From assembly GCA_031288515.1 (NCBI GenBank), contig JAITRG010000043.1, positions 1 to 37,896 of the forward strand: a stretch of DNA of 37,896 bases. Reading direction: 5' to 3'. The position numbers and the translations under genes are program-made. This document shows positions 9,550 through 17,834 of this stretch, piece by piece. This DNA comes from Tannerellaceae bacterium (GTDB taxonomy: Bacteria; Bacteroidota; Bacteroidia; Bacteroidales; Tannerellaceae). Numbering within the stretch: the first letter of the stretch is position 1; each line of letters begins with the position of its first letter. Below the pieces are notes generated by a model, which was given only the letters and a program-made list of their open reading frames with translations, was not told where the DNA came from and ran no database searches.

Positions 9550-9557
9550 CAAAGTTA
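9550..9557 (-). promoter_or_regulatory. Bacteroidetes -7 promoter box for rpe block
   Basis: TAACTTTG on the minus strand matches the TAnnTTTG -7 consensus of Bacteroidetes. It sits about 16 bases before the chosen rpe start and immediately after a strong terminator. No convincing -33 box was identified. Confidence 0.6.
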
Positions 9558-9560
9558 CAT

Positions 9561-9603
9561 AAAAAAAGAAAGAGAACAGGATAAAGCTTATTCTCTTTCT
9601 TTT
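9561..9603 (-). terminator. Terminator of the small ORF below the sigma gene
   Basis: A perfect 13-bp inverted repeat (9564-9576 with 9591-9603) with a 14-base loop. Read on the minus strand it is followed by a run of T (complement of A at 9561-9567). It sits 4 bases after the stop of the 58-codon ORF. It separates that unit from the rpe promoter. Confidence 0.8.
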
Positions 9604-9606
9604 CTG

Positions 9607-9783
9607 TTAATTCATAACAAAACCACAGAGTCCCTGCCTGTTATTCGGTTCTACATGATAAACCCGGGCAAATTGCATCAGAAAATCAAGCGTTTTCTTT
9701 TGCGGCGTACTCTTTTCTGTAGTTTGGCTTTGTTCCGTTTTGTTTGTAAACTTATTCATGCAGCGTGTAGAAAAATTCTTCAT
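9607..9783 (-). CDS. Conserved-looking small protein downstream of ECF sigma gene
   Basis: A 58-codon ORF beginning MKNFSTRCMNKF and ending GLCGFVMN. It has a polar, Thr/Gln/Lys-rich first half and a compact second half, TLDFLMQFARVYHVEP. An internal ATG at 9759 would give a 50-residue product and is an equally good start. It lies 79 bases downstream of the sigma factor gene on the same strand, has its own terminator, and is preceded by a hairpin that abuts the first ATG. I recall similar short proteins beside this sigma factor in other Bacteroidales, but could not check. Function unknown. Confidence 0.6.
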   Translation of the reverse strand: MKNFSTRCMNKFTNKTEQSQTTEKSTPQKKTLDFLMQFARVYHVEPNNRQGLCGFVMN

Positions 9784-9830
9784 AGGCTATACATTTTTTA
9801 TTGCTTTAAGAAAAAACGCATGTATAGCCT
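9784..9830 (-). promoter_or_regulatory. Hairpin directly before the small ORF
   Basis: AGGCTATACAT (9784-9794) and its exact complement (9820-9830) form an 11-bp stem with a 25-base A/T-rich loop. The stem ends at the base before the first ATG of the 58-codon ORF. It could be a terminator for the sigma gene, whose stop is 32 bases upstream, or a structure that masks initiation and favours the internal ATG at 9759. Confidence 0.5.
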
Positions 9831-9862
9831 GCTTATTGCATGAAACAGTATATTTTTTTGAT

Positions 9863-10456
9863 TTAAGTTAATGATAATTCCATTCGGTTTTCAGCGGCTA
9901 AACGGCGCATATTTAAAATAGCATAACGCATCCGCCCTAATGCCGTATTTATACTTACGCCGGTAATATCTGCTATTTCTTTGAAACTTAAATCCTGATA
10001 ATAGCGCATTTCCAATACTTCGCGTTGGCTATCCGGTAGATGTTGTATCAATTTCTTTATATCGGAAAGTACCTGATTACGTACAATCATATCTTCGATG
10101 GTTCCATCGCACAATTTTATATTGTTAAATAAATCCACTTCCACATCATCATTCGATACGGTATTTTCACTCCGTTCCTGGCGGAAGTAATCGATAATCA
10201 GGTTATGGGCAATACGGGTAATCCAGGCTTTAAACTTACCATTTTCAGTATAACGGCCCTGTTTGATAGTCATAATTACCTTTACGAAAGTTTCCTGAAA
10301 GATATCTTCCGTTAAGTCTTTGTTACGTACTATAAAATATATGTAGGAATGAATACTGCTCTTATATCTATTCAATAATATGTCGAAAGCAGCATTTTCA
10401 CCTTTAGCATAAAGAACTACCAGCTCCTCGTCGGTCATCGTTTTTAGTATATTCAT
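9863..10456 (-). CDS. ECF-type sigma-70 family RNA polymerase sigma factor
   Basis: A 197-residue two-domain sigma factor. Region 2 (about residues 20-90) includes the DLTEDIFQETFVKV stretch and the FKAWITRIAHNLIIDYFR segment that contacts core enzyme and the -10 region. Region 4 (about 135-190) includes LPDSQREVLEMRYYQDLS and a helix-turn-helix. No anti-sigma gene is adjacent, so this is not a classical SusC/FecR-linked ECF; it resembles a stand-alone conserved Bacteroidales sigma factor. The only close gene on its transcript is the 58-codon ORF. Target genes cannot be inferred. Confidence 0.92.
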   Translation of the reverse strand: MNILKTMTDEELVVLYAKGENAAFDILLNRYKSSIHSYIYFIVRNKDLTEDIFQETFVKVIMTIKQGRYTENGKFKAWITRIAHNLIIDYFRQERSENTVSNDDVEVDLFNNIKLCDGTIEDMIVRNQVLSDIKKLIQHLPDSQREVLEMRYYQDLSFKEIADITGVSINTALGRMRYAILNMRRLAAENRMELSLT

Positions 10457-10591
10457 TACTTCTGTTGTTTGAGTTTCGTAGAGTAATGTTTAGCTATAGG
10501 CAAGTGGATTTTAATTGTTATACATAAAATTTATTGAAAGCAAAATAAATAAAAGTATTCCACATAAACAAATACTTTCCGTCCTTTTTAA

Positions 10592-10634
10592 CAAAAAATG
10601 TCCCCTGCCTGTATCTTTCAAGTACAAACAGGGG
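10592..10634 (-). terminator. Terminator of the FadL-like gene
   Basis: Minus-strand stem CCCCTGTTTGTA pairs with TACAGGCAGGGG (10623-10634 with 10602-10613), 12 pairs with two G-U, followed by ACATTTTTT. It lies 33 bases after the stop of the porin gene. Confidence 0.75.
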
Positions 10635-10666
10635 GATTTTCGACACAAACTGTATTTTGCGTTTAA

Positions 10667-12253
10667 TTAAAACTTATAACCGAACGTCAATGCTACGCGC
10701 GTTGCGTTTGTCTTTAAAGAGGCCGGTTTAGAATCTGTAATCAACTCTCCATTGTCAAATATTTTAGAGAAAGCATACAGGTCTTCTTTTTGCGTCTTGA
10801 GTATACAGGCCAAATCCAGATAGATGCTTGGCGTAAAACGGTAGCCTAAACCTATCGTATAATTGGATATGCTATTTTCGATGGCGTAATTAGGGATTGT
10901 TCCTACTGTTTTTACTTCTACCGTAGCATCTTTTAATGTACTTTTCATCGGATTGCCCACCCAGGCAGCGCCCGCTCTGACTGCAAATTGCGGGGTTACT
11001 TTCACCTCAGCCCCTACGCGTAGCGTACCGGCATTATTGAAATTATCACGGATAGTCGTATTACTGTACTGGTTCTCTCTGCCGACGCCATCGTATAACT
11101 TCATCCGTCTATAACCGGCCCATTCATAGTCTACACTCAGTAAAGCCGTTTTTCCTAAAATGGCTGCCGCACTGAATATCCACCGGTCGGGAGAACGGAA
11201 TTCATACTCGGAATAGGCTTGAGCAGGAGTCTGGTCACTCTGTTTTTTATCCCAGAAATAAGACTCTACTGTAGCCGTGGCATTATAATAATCCGTCGTC
11301 TTATACCAGGTAGGCGAGTTATAAGCTACGCCTAAGCGAAAATAATCAACCGGTTGAACAATAGCGCCCATATTAAAACCATATCCGGTACCTTCCGTAT
11401 TCAACCAGTTTTCCAATTCCAGATAATTTGTATTCTCAAAATCTTCTGCATAATAAGAAGTATAATGATAACTGATATCCGTAATGGCAACCGTAGCACC
11501 CAACATCAGCTTATTCGATATATTCAAGCCGAAAGCGATATTGTATTGGTCTATTCCTCCCCGTTCGCTAACGTCCAGTTGTGCGCCTTTCAATTGATAA
11601 GGATTCCATTTTCCACTACCGTCATTTTCACCAAAGGCGCTGTTGTATACATCATTTTTACCATCGAGCGTTTTAAAAACTTTAGAATTATATCCTAACA
11701 CGGAAAGCCAGTCGCCTACTTTCTCATTATTGTAAGGGTCATATGTCCCGGAAGCTTCTATATCGCCCACATTAAGCCCATAAGCCCTTTCCGCCATATA
11801 ATCAGACAAGGAGTACAGTGAGTTGGCATTCCCTTTCAGCGAATAATTTCTATTGAAATTCTTCAGCCGGTTATATGAAAACCCTACATTCCAGCCCACA
11901 ATGCCTTCGTCGTTCGACGTAGGGAAGTAACTTTCGTAAGCAATATTATCGAAATACATGCGCGTACGGCTTCCGGTAGCTTTCGCTCCTTCCCAATTAG
12001 CTTCGGACGAGGCTGAATTAAGGCTTAATGTTGTTACAAATTCGGAACTACGATAAATCGCTAAACCTGCCGGATTAGCGTTCATAACGGAAATATCGCC
12101 GCCCAATGCGCCGAAGGCTCCTCCCATACTCATGTAACGGGCTGTCCCGAACAAATCGGGCTGAGCCATTTTATATGCATCCAATTGCCCCTGCGAAAAA
12201 ACAGTGCTGCTAACCAGTACCAGCGCTGAAATTGTTAGAATTATCTTTTTCAT
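10667..12253 (-). CDS. FadL/OmpP1-type outer-membrane transport protein
   Basis: A 528-residue outer-membrane beta-barrel of the OMPP1/FadL/TodX group, which moves hydrophobic compounds across the outer membrane. It has a cleavable signal peptide (residues 1-20, ending VFSQ) and then the family's N-terminal plug signature: a mature start with GTARYMSMGGAFGALGGD and NANPAGLAIYR. The rest shows alternating aromatic-rich beta strands and ends in the outer-membrane type terminal strand VALTFGYKF. The substrate is unknown. It lies 63 bases after the Ser-rich secreted gene on the same strand, so it may share its transcript. Confidence 0.9.
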   Translation of the reverse strand: MKKIILTISALVLVSSTVFSQGQLDAYKMAQPDLFGTARYMSMGGAFGALGGDISVMNANPAGLAIYRSSEFVTTLSLNSASSEANWEGAKATGSRTRMYFDNIAYESYFPTSNDEGIVGWNVGFSYNRLKNFNRNYSLKGNANSLYSLSDYMAERAYGLNVGDIEASGTYDPYNNEKVGDWLSVLGYNSKVFKTLDGKNDVYNSAFGENDGSGKWNPYQLKGAQLDVSERGGIDQYNIAFGLNISNKLMLGATVAITDISYHYTSYYAEDFENTNYLELENWLNTEGTGYGFNMGAIVQPVDYFRLGVAYNSPTWYKTTDYYNATATVESYFWDKKQSDQTPAQAYSEYEFRSPDRWIFSAAAILGKTALLSVDYEWAGYRRMKLYDGVGRENQYSNTTIRDNFNNAGTLRVGAEVKVTPQFAVRAGAAWVGNPMKSTLKDATVEVKTVGTIPNYAIENSISNYTIGLGYRFTPSIYLDLACILKTQKEDLYAFSKIFDNGELITDSKPASLKTNATRVALTFGYKF

Positions 12254-12316
12254 CTGTTATATTTTTATTGACCAATCGTCAAACAGTATTTTATGTCTTC
12301 TCCAATCAAACCGGTA

Positions 12317-13627
12317 TCATCTGCTACGCCCGCCGCCGGAGCGTCCGCCGCCAGCGCTTCCGCCGCTGGAACGGCTGCTGCTGCTACCTGAGGAACTGAC
12401 GCCGCTACTTCTCGAAGAGGAAGAGGAGGATGACCTGGAAGGCGCTGAATAGCTTGAACTGCTTGAAGAACGGCCTGATGAGGAAGAGCTAACCGAACTC
12501 CTTGTACTTGAACCGGAAGAGGAAGGAGCTACAGACTGACGGCTGCTACTATTACTACTGCTACGCCCTGATGAAACTCCGGAACTCGGAGCAACCCGGG
12601 TACGGCTTGAACCTACAGTCCCGCTGCTGTTACTGCGGCTACTGCTATTGGTAGAACTTCTCTCTATTGTGGCGGAAGACGAACTGCGACTGCTTGTTCC
12701 GGAACCGCTGCGCCCACTATTTACGGCAGACGAAGAGCTGCTTCTGCTTGAACCGGCCCGCAAAGAAGACGACCGTCCGCTATTTGCGCTTGTACTTCTG
12801 CTGCTTGATACGCGGCTGTTGCCAACGGCGCTACTTGAACTTCTCCGCCCTCCGGTATACGACCGCCCGTTGCTATAATAACTATAATCAGGACGGGAAT
12901 AATAATGGTGATGCCCATAATAGCCGCCATAGTAATTGCCATAATAGCCGCCTCCCCAGCCCCAGCCCCAAGACGGGCCATACCAGGAAGAATAATGCCA
13001 GGGGCTATGCCAGCCGGCGTAAAAACCTCCCCAGCCCCAGTTCCAGGACGGGCCATACCAGGAAGAATAATACCAGGGATCATACCAACCATAATAATAG
13101 GAAGGCCCCCATCCCCAACTGTTACCTACATTAATATTAAAGCTTACATTAGCCCCGCCGTCCGAATAATCCGTATCATATCCATATCCGTAATAACCGT
13201 CGCTCAGGTACAAATCCACCCGGTCGGCCCCGACTATGGTTATTTTACTGGGAGAATGGTAACGGATAATGCGTTCCGTATATTCCGTATCGGATTTACG
13301 CGTTTTGTCTTTTTCTACTACAACAACATCGTCCGGATCATCATAATAAGGTTCTTCCGAATCGATGGACATATATCTGCGGTTATATTCATCAATATCG
13401 CGACTGTCCGCCGTCATGGCAGGCTGTTTATCGGAAGGCGCTGCATAGGTAACGGCGCTTTGGGTTGTTTTCTGTTGTGCAACCTGTTTCTCTTCTACAC
13501 TTTCTTTCTTTTTATTTTTGTTTGAAGAGAAATATACATCATCAAAAAATTCTTCCTGGGCAACGGCATCAATGCTGAACATAGCCGGAAGCAATAAGAT
13601 TAAGGATGCTAATTTCATGAATTTCAT
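12317..13627 (-). CDS. Secreted Ser/Gly/Trp/Tyr-rich low-complexity protein
   Basis: A 436-residue exported protein with a signal peptide (about 1-23, ending VAQ). The central part (about 170-260) is extremely rich in Gly, Trp, Tyr and His and contains a 25-residue repeat present twice, with SSWYGPSW in each copy (75-bp DNA period, 12972 and 13047). The C-terminal 170 residues are almost only Ser, Arg and Gly. A GGAG Shine-Dalgarno-like sequence about 9 bases before the ATG at 13627 supports this start. Similar proteins are annotated in Bacteroides as vitellogenin-like, a composition match rather than a function. It may be a surface or aggregating component. Long frames on the other strand are composition artefacts. 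Confidence 0.85.
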   Translation of the reverse strand: MKFMKLASLILLLPAMFSIDAVAQEEFFDDVYFSSNKNKKKESVEEKQVAQQKTTQSAVTYAAPSDKQPAMTADSRDIDEYNRRYMSIDSEEPYYDDPDDVVVVEKDKTRKSDTEYTERIIRYHSPSKITIVGADRVDLYLSDGYYGYGYDTDYSDGGANVSFNINVGNSWGWGPSYYYGWYDPWYYSSWYGPSWNWGWGGFYAGWHSPWHYSSWYGPSWGWGWGGGYYGNYYGGYYGHHHYYSRPDYSYYSNGRSYTGGRRSSSSAVGNSRVSSSRSTSANSGRSSSLRAGSSRSSSSSAVNSGRSGSGTSSRSSSSATIERSSTNSSSRSNSSGTVGSSRTRVAPSSGVSSGRSSSNSSSRQSVAPSSSGSSTRSSVSSSSSGRSSSSSSYSAPSRSSSSSSSRSSGVSSSGSSSSRSSGGSAGGGRSGGGRSR

Positions 13628-13759
13628 ATTCGTTTCTCCTCTCTTTTTAATAAATACTCTTTTGTTTCGTTTTTTATTAGACTTATCAATATATACAGGG
13701 TTTAAACCTGCATCATTACATTACAGCATTAATTTATTAAACGCTTTATATCGTACTTA

Positions 13760-13767
13760 CAAATATA
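13760..13767 (-). promoter_or_regulatory. -7 promoter box for the Ser-rich gene
   Basis: TATATTTG on the minus strand fits TAnnTTTG exactly. It lies about 130 bases before the start codon, implying a long leader through an A/T-rich stretch. Confidence 0.45.
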
Positions 13768-13900
13768 ATTAATTTACGCGATTGCGGTATGATTTACATA
13801 TTATTTAACTATATATCTTATCCATAATTCGATACTTACACAATGTATGACGTAATCAGAAACCAAAACGCTGCATAAACCGGTAGAAAATCTATCCGGT

Positions 13901-14707
13901 TCAATTAGAAGCATTCAACATAAAGGGCAGATTTGAGAAAGTATCCATAGAAGAGATGATGATCCGGTTTTTCCCCTGCGTACATACCAGGCGTTTGGAT
14001 TGTAATTCCTGGGCGTTCATATCAAACAGAAATTCGGGGTTAAAGTGTTGCCCATTCACCCGCACTTCAAAATGCAGGTGTTCTGTTGTCGCCCTGCCTG
14101 TTCTCCCTACCAAAGCAACAGGCTCGCCGGCCTTTACGTATTCTCCCTGCTTGATTAGATGTTTGGAATTATGGCTGTATACGGTTTCCAAACCATTAAA
14201 ATGCCGTAAGACAATCACATTGCCATAAGCATAATAGGGTTTAGCCATTCTTACAATACCGTCAAAGGCTGCGCGTATCGTATCATTCGCAAAAGTTTTC
14301 AAATCGGTTCCCGAATGATTTTTCCGTCTGCCTGCATAAGAAGAAATCACTTTGGCTCCCGGAAGAGGGAATGAATATTCTCCTTTTCGTATCCGCGTCA
14401 GGTCTATCGACATCTTCTCATCATTCTTAAACAATTTCGGGTCGGACACGGATATATGGTTCATATCGAACGCACAAAAATCCTCCGTTATATCAAACAG
14501 GGGCGAAGCAGGCGCTTCCAATTCTGCTAAAGCGATGCGAGGCAAATAAAATGCAAAATGGGCCGAAGGCAAATCAATATCGGAAGCCGGATATACAACG
14601 GAAACCCCGGATACGTTACCAGACGTAGAAGTACGAACCAAGCTACAATCGGAAAGTACTCCAATCAAACCAAAAACATATATATAATGCAGTCTCTTCA
14701 ACATCAT
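13901..14707 (-). CDS. M23-family (LytM) peptidase lipoprotein
   Basis: A 268-residue predicted lipoprotein with a C-terminal Peptidase_M23 domain that would cleave peptidoglycan cross-bridges or act as an amidase activator. The zinc and active-site motifs HSGTDLK and EHLHFEVRVNG are intact, so it should be catalytic, unlike degenerate EnvC/NlpD types. The signal ends in VLSDC, a lipobox. The frame is open upstream to 14788, but the perfect -7 box at 14724-14731 lies inside that extension, so the start is at 14707 (or the adjacent ATG at 14704). Confidence 0.9.
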   Translation of the reverse strand: MMLKRLHYIYVFGLIGVLSDCSLVRTSTSGNVSGVSVVYPASDIDLPSAHFAFYLPRIALAELEAPASPLFDITEDFCAFDMNHISVSDPKLFKNDEKMSIDLTRIRKGEYSFPLPGAKVISSYAGRRKNHSGTDLKTFANDTIRAAFDGIVRMAKPYYAYGNVIVLRHFNGLETVYSHNSKHLIKQGEYVKAGEPVALVGRTGRATTEHLHFEVRVNGQHFNPEFLFDMNAQELQSKRLVCTQGKNRIIISSMDTFSNLPFMLNASN

Positions 14708-14723
14708 TCTTTTATTAATTGCG

Positions 14724-14731
14724 CAAATATA
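14724..14731 (-). promoter_or_regulatory. -7 promoter box for the M23 peptidase gene
   Basis: TATATTTG on the minus strand, exact TAnnTTTG, 17 bases before the ATG at 14707. It decides the start of this gene. Confidence 0.65.
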
Positions 14732-14825
14732 TAAAAAAAATGGATAAAGGCCCCATTGAAATACAGGGCAACCGCACCAAATTTTCAAGAGTGTTGAATT
14801 CCCCTGTTAAACGATACTTTTCGCC

Positions 14826-15230
14826 TCTCCTTTCAGCTTTCATTTTTTTTGCAACCGATTGGTTTACAGAATGAAATTCTGAAAGGAGACGCAAGAAGAC
14901 CTTTCAGTTTCCTTACAGCCGGAGCCGGAGGAGAGAGATTTATTCCCAAAAAAACATTATAGTGTGTTGAGTAAACCATTATAATGCCTTTAGTAAACTA
15001 TTATATACTCTCTGCCAAACCATTATAATGGTCTGTTGAAGGCGTCATAGCGCTTTTTTTAACTTTTCGCAATGCTTCATCAGAATCTTCGCAATGGTTT
15101 ACCAAAGGCGTCGCAACGGTTTTCTAAAGTCATCGTAATGGTTTGGAAAAGAGGATGTAATGTTTTTTCCTTTTTTGCCGGCCCTGTATTTTTTTTCTGA
15201 AAGAAAGTACTGAAAGGTCTTCTTTCAGCC
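14826..15230. repeat. CTTTCAG-rich inverted repeats bracketing a tandem array
   Basis: A 16-bp perfect inverted repeat, AAGAAGACCTTTCAGT at 14893-14908 and its complement at 15209-15224, encloses the 22-bp array. Outside and inside it are further inverted copies of the same core: TCTCCTTTCAG 14826-14836 with its complement 14879-14889, and CTGAAAGAA 15197-15205 with its complement 15220-15228. The heptamer CTTTCAG or its complement occurs at least six times. The layout is that of a small non-autonomous element or a structured intergenic RNA; no ORF is inside. Confidence 0.75.
14955..15174. repeat. 22-bp-periodic degenerate tandem array (10 units)
   Basis: Ten consecutive units of exactly 22 bases can be laid out without a gap. 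The first half of each unit varies around CATTATAATG (units 1-4) or CNTCGCAATG (units 6-9), usually followed by GTTT and an A/G-rich tail. Units are strongly diverged but stay in phase over 220 bases. The period is close to two helical turns. A second array with the same unit and phase is at 28991-29100. Confidence 0.75.
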
Positions 15231-15386
15231 ATAGCCGTTCATACGCAAGCGCTTATAAACCGGCTGGAAGCTGAAAGATATCGCCAGACAAGCCTGTGTA
15301 ATGGGTTAAAGTAGAAGCAGGCAAAGACAACATAGATTATTTTGGCGCAGTTGCCCTGAATCCAACATAATAAGCGGATAAATATG

Positions 15387-15394
15387 TATATTTG
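15387..15394 (+). promoter_or_regulatory. -7 promoter box for the small membrane protein gene
   Basis: TATATTTG, exact TAnnTTTG, 19 bases before the ATG at 15414. No -33 box is obvious. Confidence 0.6.
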
Positions 15395-15413
15395 CATCCT
15401 ATAATCAATAAAG

Positions 15414-15632
15414 ATGAAAAAAATAAACATTACCAGCGCCGTACTCCTTATCTATTTACTTGTGATGAGTGTGATTGGCTGGCCCGGCAATAAACCGGAG
15501 ATCGGTTGGACTCAATATTGTCTTGTCATCGGCCTTACGTCAGGAGCAATTTTCTTATTACGGTATGTTCAGATTAAACGGTTCAAATCACGGGAGAAAG
15601 TAAAAAACGAAAGGAAAAACGGTGAAAATTAA
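15414..15632 (+). CDS. Small two-helix membrane protein
   Basis: A 72-residue protein with two hydrophobic segments (about residues 7-24 and 34-50) and a strongly basic cytoplasmic-type tail ending KNERKNGEN. It follows a perfect -7 promoter box at the right distance, which makes it a real gene. No family motif is recognised; short proteins of this layout occur in many Bacteroidales. The gene ends about 90 bases before the next small secreted gene, which has its own promoter box. Confidence 0.7.
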   Translation: MKKINITSAVLLIYLLVMSVIGWPGNKPEIGWTQYCLVIGLTSGAIFLLRYVQIKRFKSREKVKNERKNGEN

Positions 15633-15695
15633 CAGAATTCATAGCGGCATTGCAAATTATCTGTTCGTTATAGTAATCATTTCAAGAAAACTTTT

Positions 15696-15703
15696 TACAT
15701 TTG
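15696..15703 (+). promoter_or_regulatory. -7 promoter box for the CTD-like secreted protein
   Basis: TACATTTG, exact TAnnTTTG, 21 bases before the ATG at 15725. Confidence 0.6.
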
Positions 15704-15724
15704 TGTTAATTTAGGACTTGAAAT

Positions 15725-16051
15725 ATGAAGGCGTTTTTTTATATTTTTATGGTATTTGCGTTAAGCGCAAGTGTTGGTTTGGTTTCCGCGCACGCCGGGC
15801 AAACGAACCGGATGGCTTATACCACAAAAAAAACGCCCGAAAAGCCTTCCGTCGAAGTCGTCGCTATTGATAACCGTATAAAAGTAACCAATGCTCCGAT
15901 TGGAAGTAAACTCGAAATATATAGTGTAGTAGGTATAAAGGTAGTAGAAATTGAGATGACGCAATCTTCCGGAGAATACACTGTAAACATCGCAAAAGGA
16001 TATTATATTATCCGCATTGACGAGACTGTCCGTAAAGTGGCAATCCGTTAA
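15725..16051 (+). CDS. Small exported protein resembling an isolated T9SS C-terminal domain
   Basis: A 108-residue protein: signal peptide (about 1-24, ending VSAHA), a short Thr/Lys/Pro linker, then about 70 residues, IKVTNAPIGSKLEIYSVVG through IAKGYYIIRIDETVRKVAIR. The pattern of an IY-x-VVG-x-KV strand, a G-Y-Y-I-I-R strand and a final basic KVAIR strand is that of the type A sorting domain used by the type IX secretion system in Bacteroidetes. There is no passenger domain. It could be a domain relic, a surface-anchored peptide or a signal for the neighbouring sensor kinase. The last idea rests only on adjacency. Confidence 0.75.
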   Translation: MKAFFYIFMVFALSASVGLVSAHAGQTNRMAYTTKKTPEKPSVEVVAIDNRIKVTNAPIGSKLEIYSVVGIKVVEIEMTQSSGEYTVNIAKGYYIIRIDETVRKVAIR

Positions 16052-16272
16052 ACGCAAAGATTCTTTCCGTTATTTTAAACGTCTCATTCTCTTTTCGCTT
16101 AATTCATGTTACATCACAATAGTTTATTGTTATACAAAGGATTAAGGAACAAAACCCCTACTAACATAATATATTATTAACAAATAAAAGCCTTCTTTTT
16201 TACTTTTTTTATGTGAATATTAAATCAAAAGATGCTTTATTTGTTATTCTTTTAAGATATAGGATCGTTGAT

Positions 16273-17832
16273 ATGAGGAAGTCTACAATTTGGTTATTGG
16301 CTGTTGTGATGGCATTCGCTTTTGCAGGTTTACTCTATTTGCAATTAAACTATGTAAGCGAAATACTTAAAACACGCAGCGAGCAATTCAATGAAACCGT
16401 GAAAAAATGCTTATTTCAGGTTTCCCATAATCTTGAACTTGATGAAACGCGCAAATATGTGGAAGACGATTTGAGCAAAGCATTGGGTAACTACCCGTAT
16501 CAAAACACATACAACCCACAACAGATCCGGCAATTTAACAGCCAGGAAAGTTATCAGTTACAAATAAAAGATTCAAACGGTACGATGCAGCGCATTGAAT
16601 TGTATAGTTTCAGCAATACGCAATCGCAACCCCTGTCTTCCTTACTGAAAAAACAATCGCCAAGCAATCTGGTAGCCCGGTCGAAAGAGCTGGCCGACGC
16701 GTATAAACGCCAGTATTTATACAATATGGACTTAATCCACGAAGTAGTAATCAGCATGATGAATACTTCGAGCCTTAAACCGATAGAAGAACGTATCGAT
16801 TTCAAGCAGTTAAACGCCTATTTGAAAACAGAATTTGTGAATAACAGTTTAAACCTTCCGTTTGTTTTTTCTGTTATCAACAAAGACGGAAATACCGTTT
16901 ATCAGAATGGAGAGATTCAGAAACAGCCGATTGCATCGGATATTCTGACCACCGTATTATTTCCGAACGACCCTCCCTCCAGGCAAAACTATTTAAGGGT
17001 CTACTTTCCTACCAAGCAGGGTTATATTTACAGCGAAGTATCATTTATCGTACCATCTGTTATTTTCTCCCTGATGCTATTGGCTACTTTCACTTTTACA
17101 TTATATATTGTATTCCGGCAAAAGAAATTATCCGAGATGAAAAATGACTTTATCAACAACATGACGCATGAATTGAAAACGCCGGTTTCTACCATATCGC
17201 TTGCTTCGCAAATGTTGAAAGATTCGGATATTACCAAAAGCCCTGACGTATTCAAACATATATCAGGCGTTATCAATGACGAAACCAAACGGCTGGGTTT
17301 CCTGGTTGAGAAGGTATTGCAGATGTCGCTGTTTGAACGCCAAAGAGCAACGCTTAATTTAAAAGAAGTAGACGCAAACGATTTGATAGCGAACATTGCC
17401 AATACCTTTGTATTAAAAGTAGAAAAATATGGAGGCACATTAGATATTGATCTGGAAGCAATCGATTCGGCTATCTATGTGGATGAGATGCATCTTACAA
17501 ACGTGCTGTTCAATTTAATGGACAACGCCGTGAAATACCGCCAACAGGATGTGCCCTTAAAATTAACGGCTAAGACATGGAACGACAACAACAAATTGCT
17601 CATATCCATTGAAGATAACGGAATCGGGATAAAAAAAGAATACCATAAAAAGGTATTCGACCGTTTTTTCCGGGTTCCGACCGGCAATGTTCACGACGTA
17701 AAAGGATTTGGATTAGGCCTTGCCTATGTCCGTAAAATTGTGGAAGACCATAAAGGAAGTATCCGCGCCGAAAACGGAGCCGGAAATGTAGGAACAAAAT
17801 TTATTATTACTTTACCTCTTATAAAAAGTTAG
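16273..17832 (+). CDS. rprX: Sensor histidine kinase RprX
   Basis: Membrane sensor kinase of 519 residues. Two transmembrane helices (about 7-24 and 258-280) enclose a periplasmic sensing region. The HisKA domain has the phosphorylated His299 in NNMTHELKTPVS. The HATPase_c domain follows with N box NLMDNAVKYR, G1 DNGIGI and G2 GFGLGL. The start is the ATG at 16273; the frame is open further up only from a GTG at 16213 whose extra residues are unlike the family. The N-terminus and the neighbour match the RprX/RprY pair described in Bacteroides fragilis and Porphyromonas. The signal sensed is not known from sequence. Confidence 0.92.
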   Translation: MRKSTIWLLAVVMAFAFAGLLYLQLNYVSEILKTRSEQFNETVKKCLFQVSHNLELDETRKYVEDDLSKALGNYPYQNTYNPQQIRQFNSQESYQLQIKDSNGTMQRIELYSFSNTQSQPLSSLLKKQSPSNLVARSKELADAYKRQYLYNMDLIHEVVISMMNTSSLKPIEERIDFKQLNAYLKTEFVNNSLNLPFVFSVINKDGNTVYQNGEIQKQPIASDILTTVLFPNDPPSRQNYLRVYFPTKQGYIYSEVSFIVPSVIFSLMLLATFTFTLYIVFRQKKLSEMKNDFINNMTHELKTPVSTISLASQMLKDSDITKSPDVFKHISGVINDETKRLGFLVEKVLQMSLFERQRATLNLKEVDANDLIANIANTFVLKVEKYGGTLDIDLEAIDSAIYVDEMHLTNVLFNLMDNAVKYRQQDVPLKLTAKTWNDNNKLLISIEDNGIGIKKEYHKKVFDRFFRVPTGNVHDVKGFGLGLAYVRKIVEDHKGSIRAENGAGNVGTKFIITLPLIKS

Positions 17833-17834
17833 TT

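Noticed and set aside
12905-13525. 206-codon plus-strand frame opposite the Ser/Gly-rich gene
   Set aside because: Low-complexity shadow without a start signal; the minus-strand frame has a signal peptide and Shine-Dalgarno sequence.
14708-14788. Longer N-terminus for the M23 peptidase
   Set aside because: A consensus promoter box lies within it, and the downstream start gives a clean lipoprotein signal.
14955-15174. CRISPR-like array of short repeats
   Set aside because: Units are contiguous and diverged; there is no constant repeat alternating with unique spacers.
16213-16272. Upstream GTG start for RprX
   Set aside because: Adds 20 residues unlike the family before a proper ATG and transmembrane signal at 16273.
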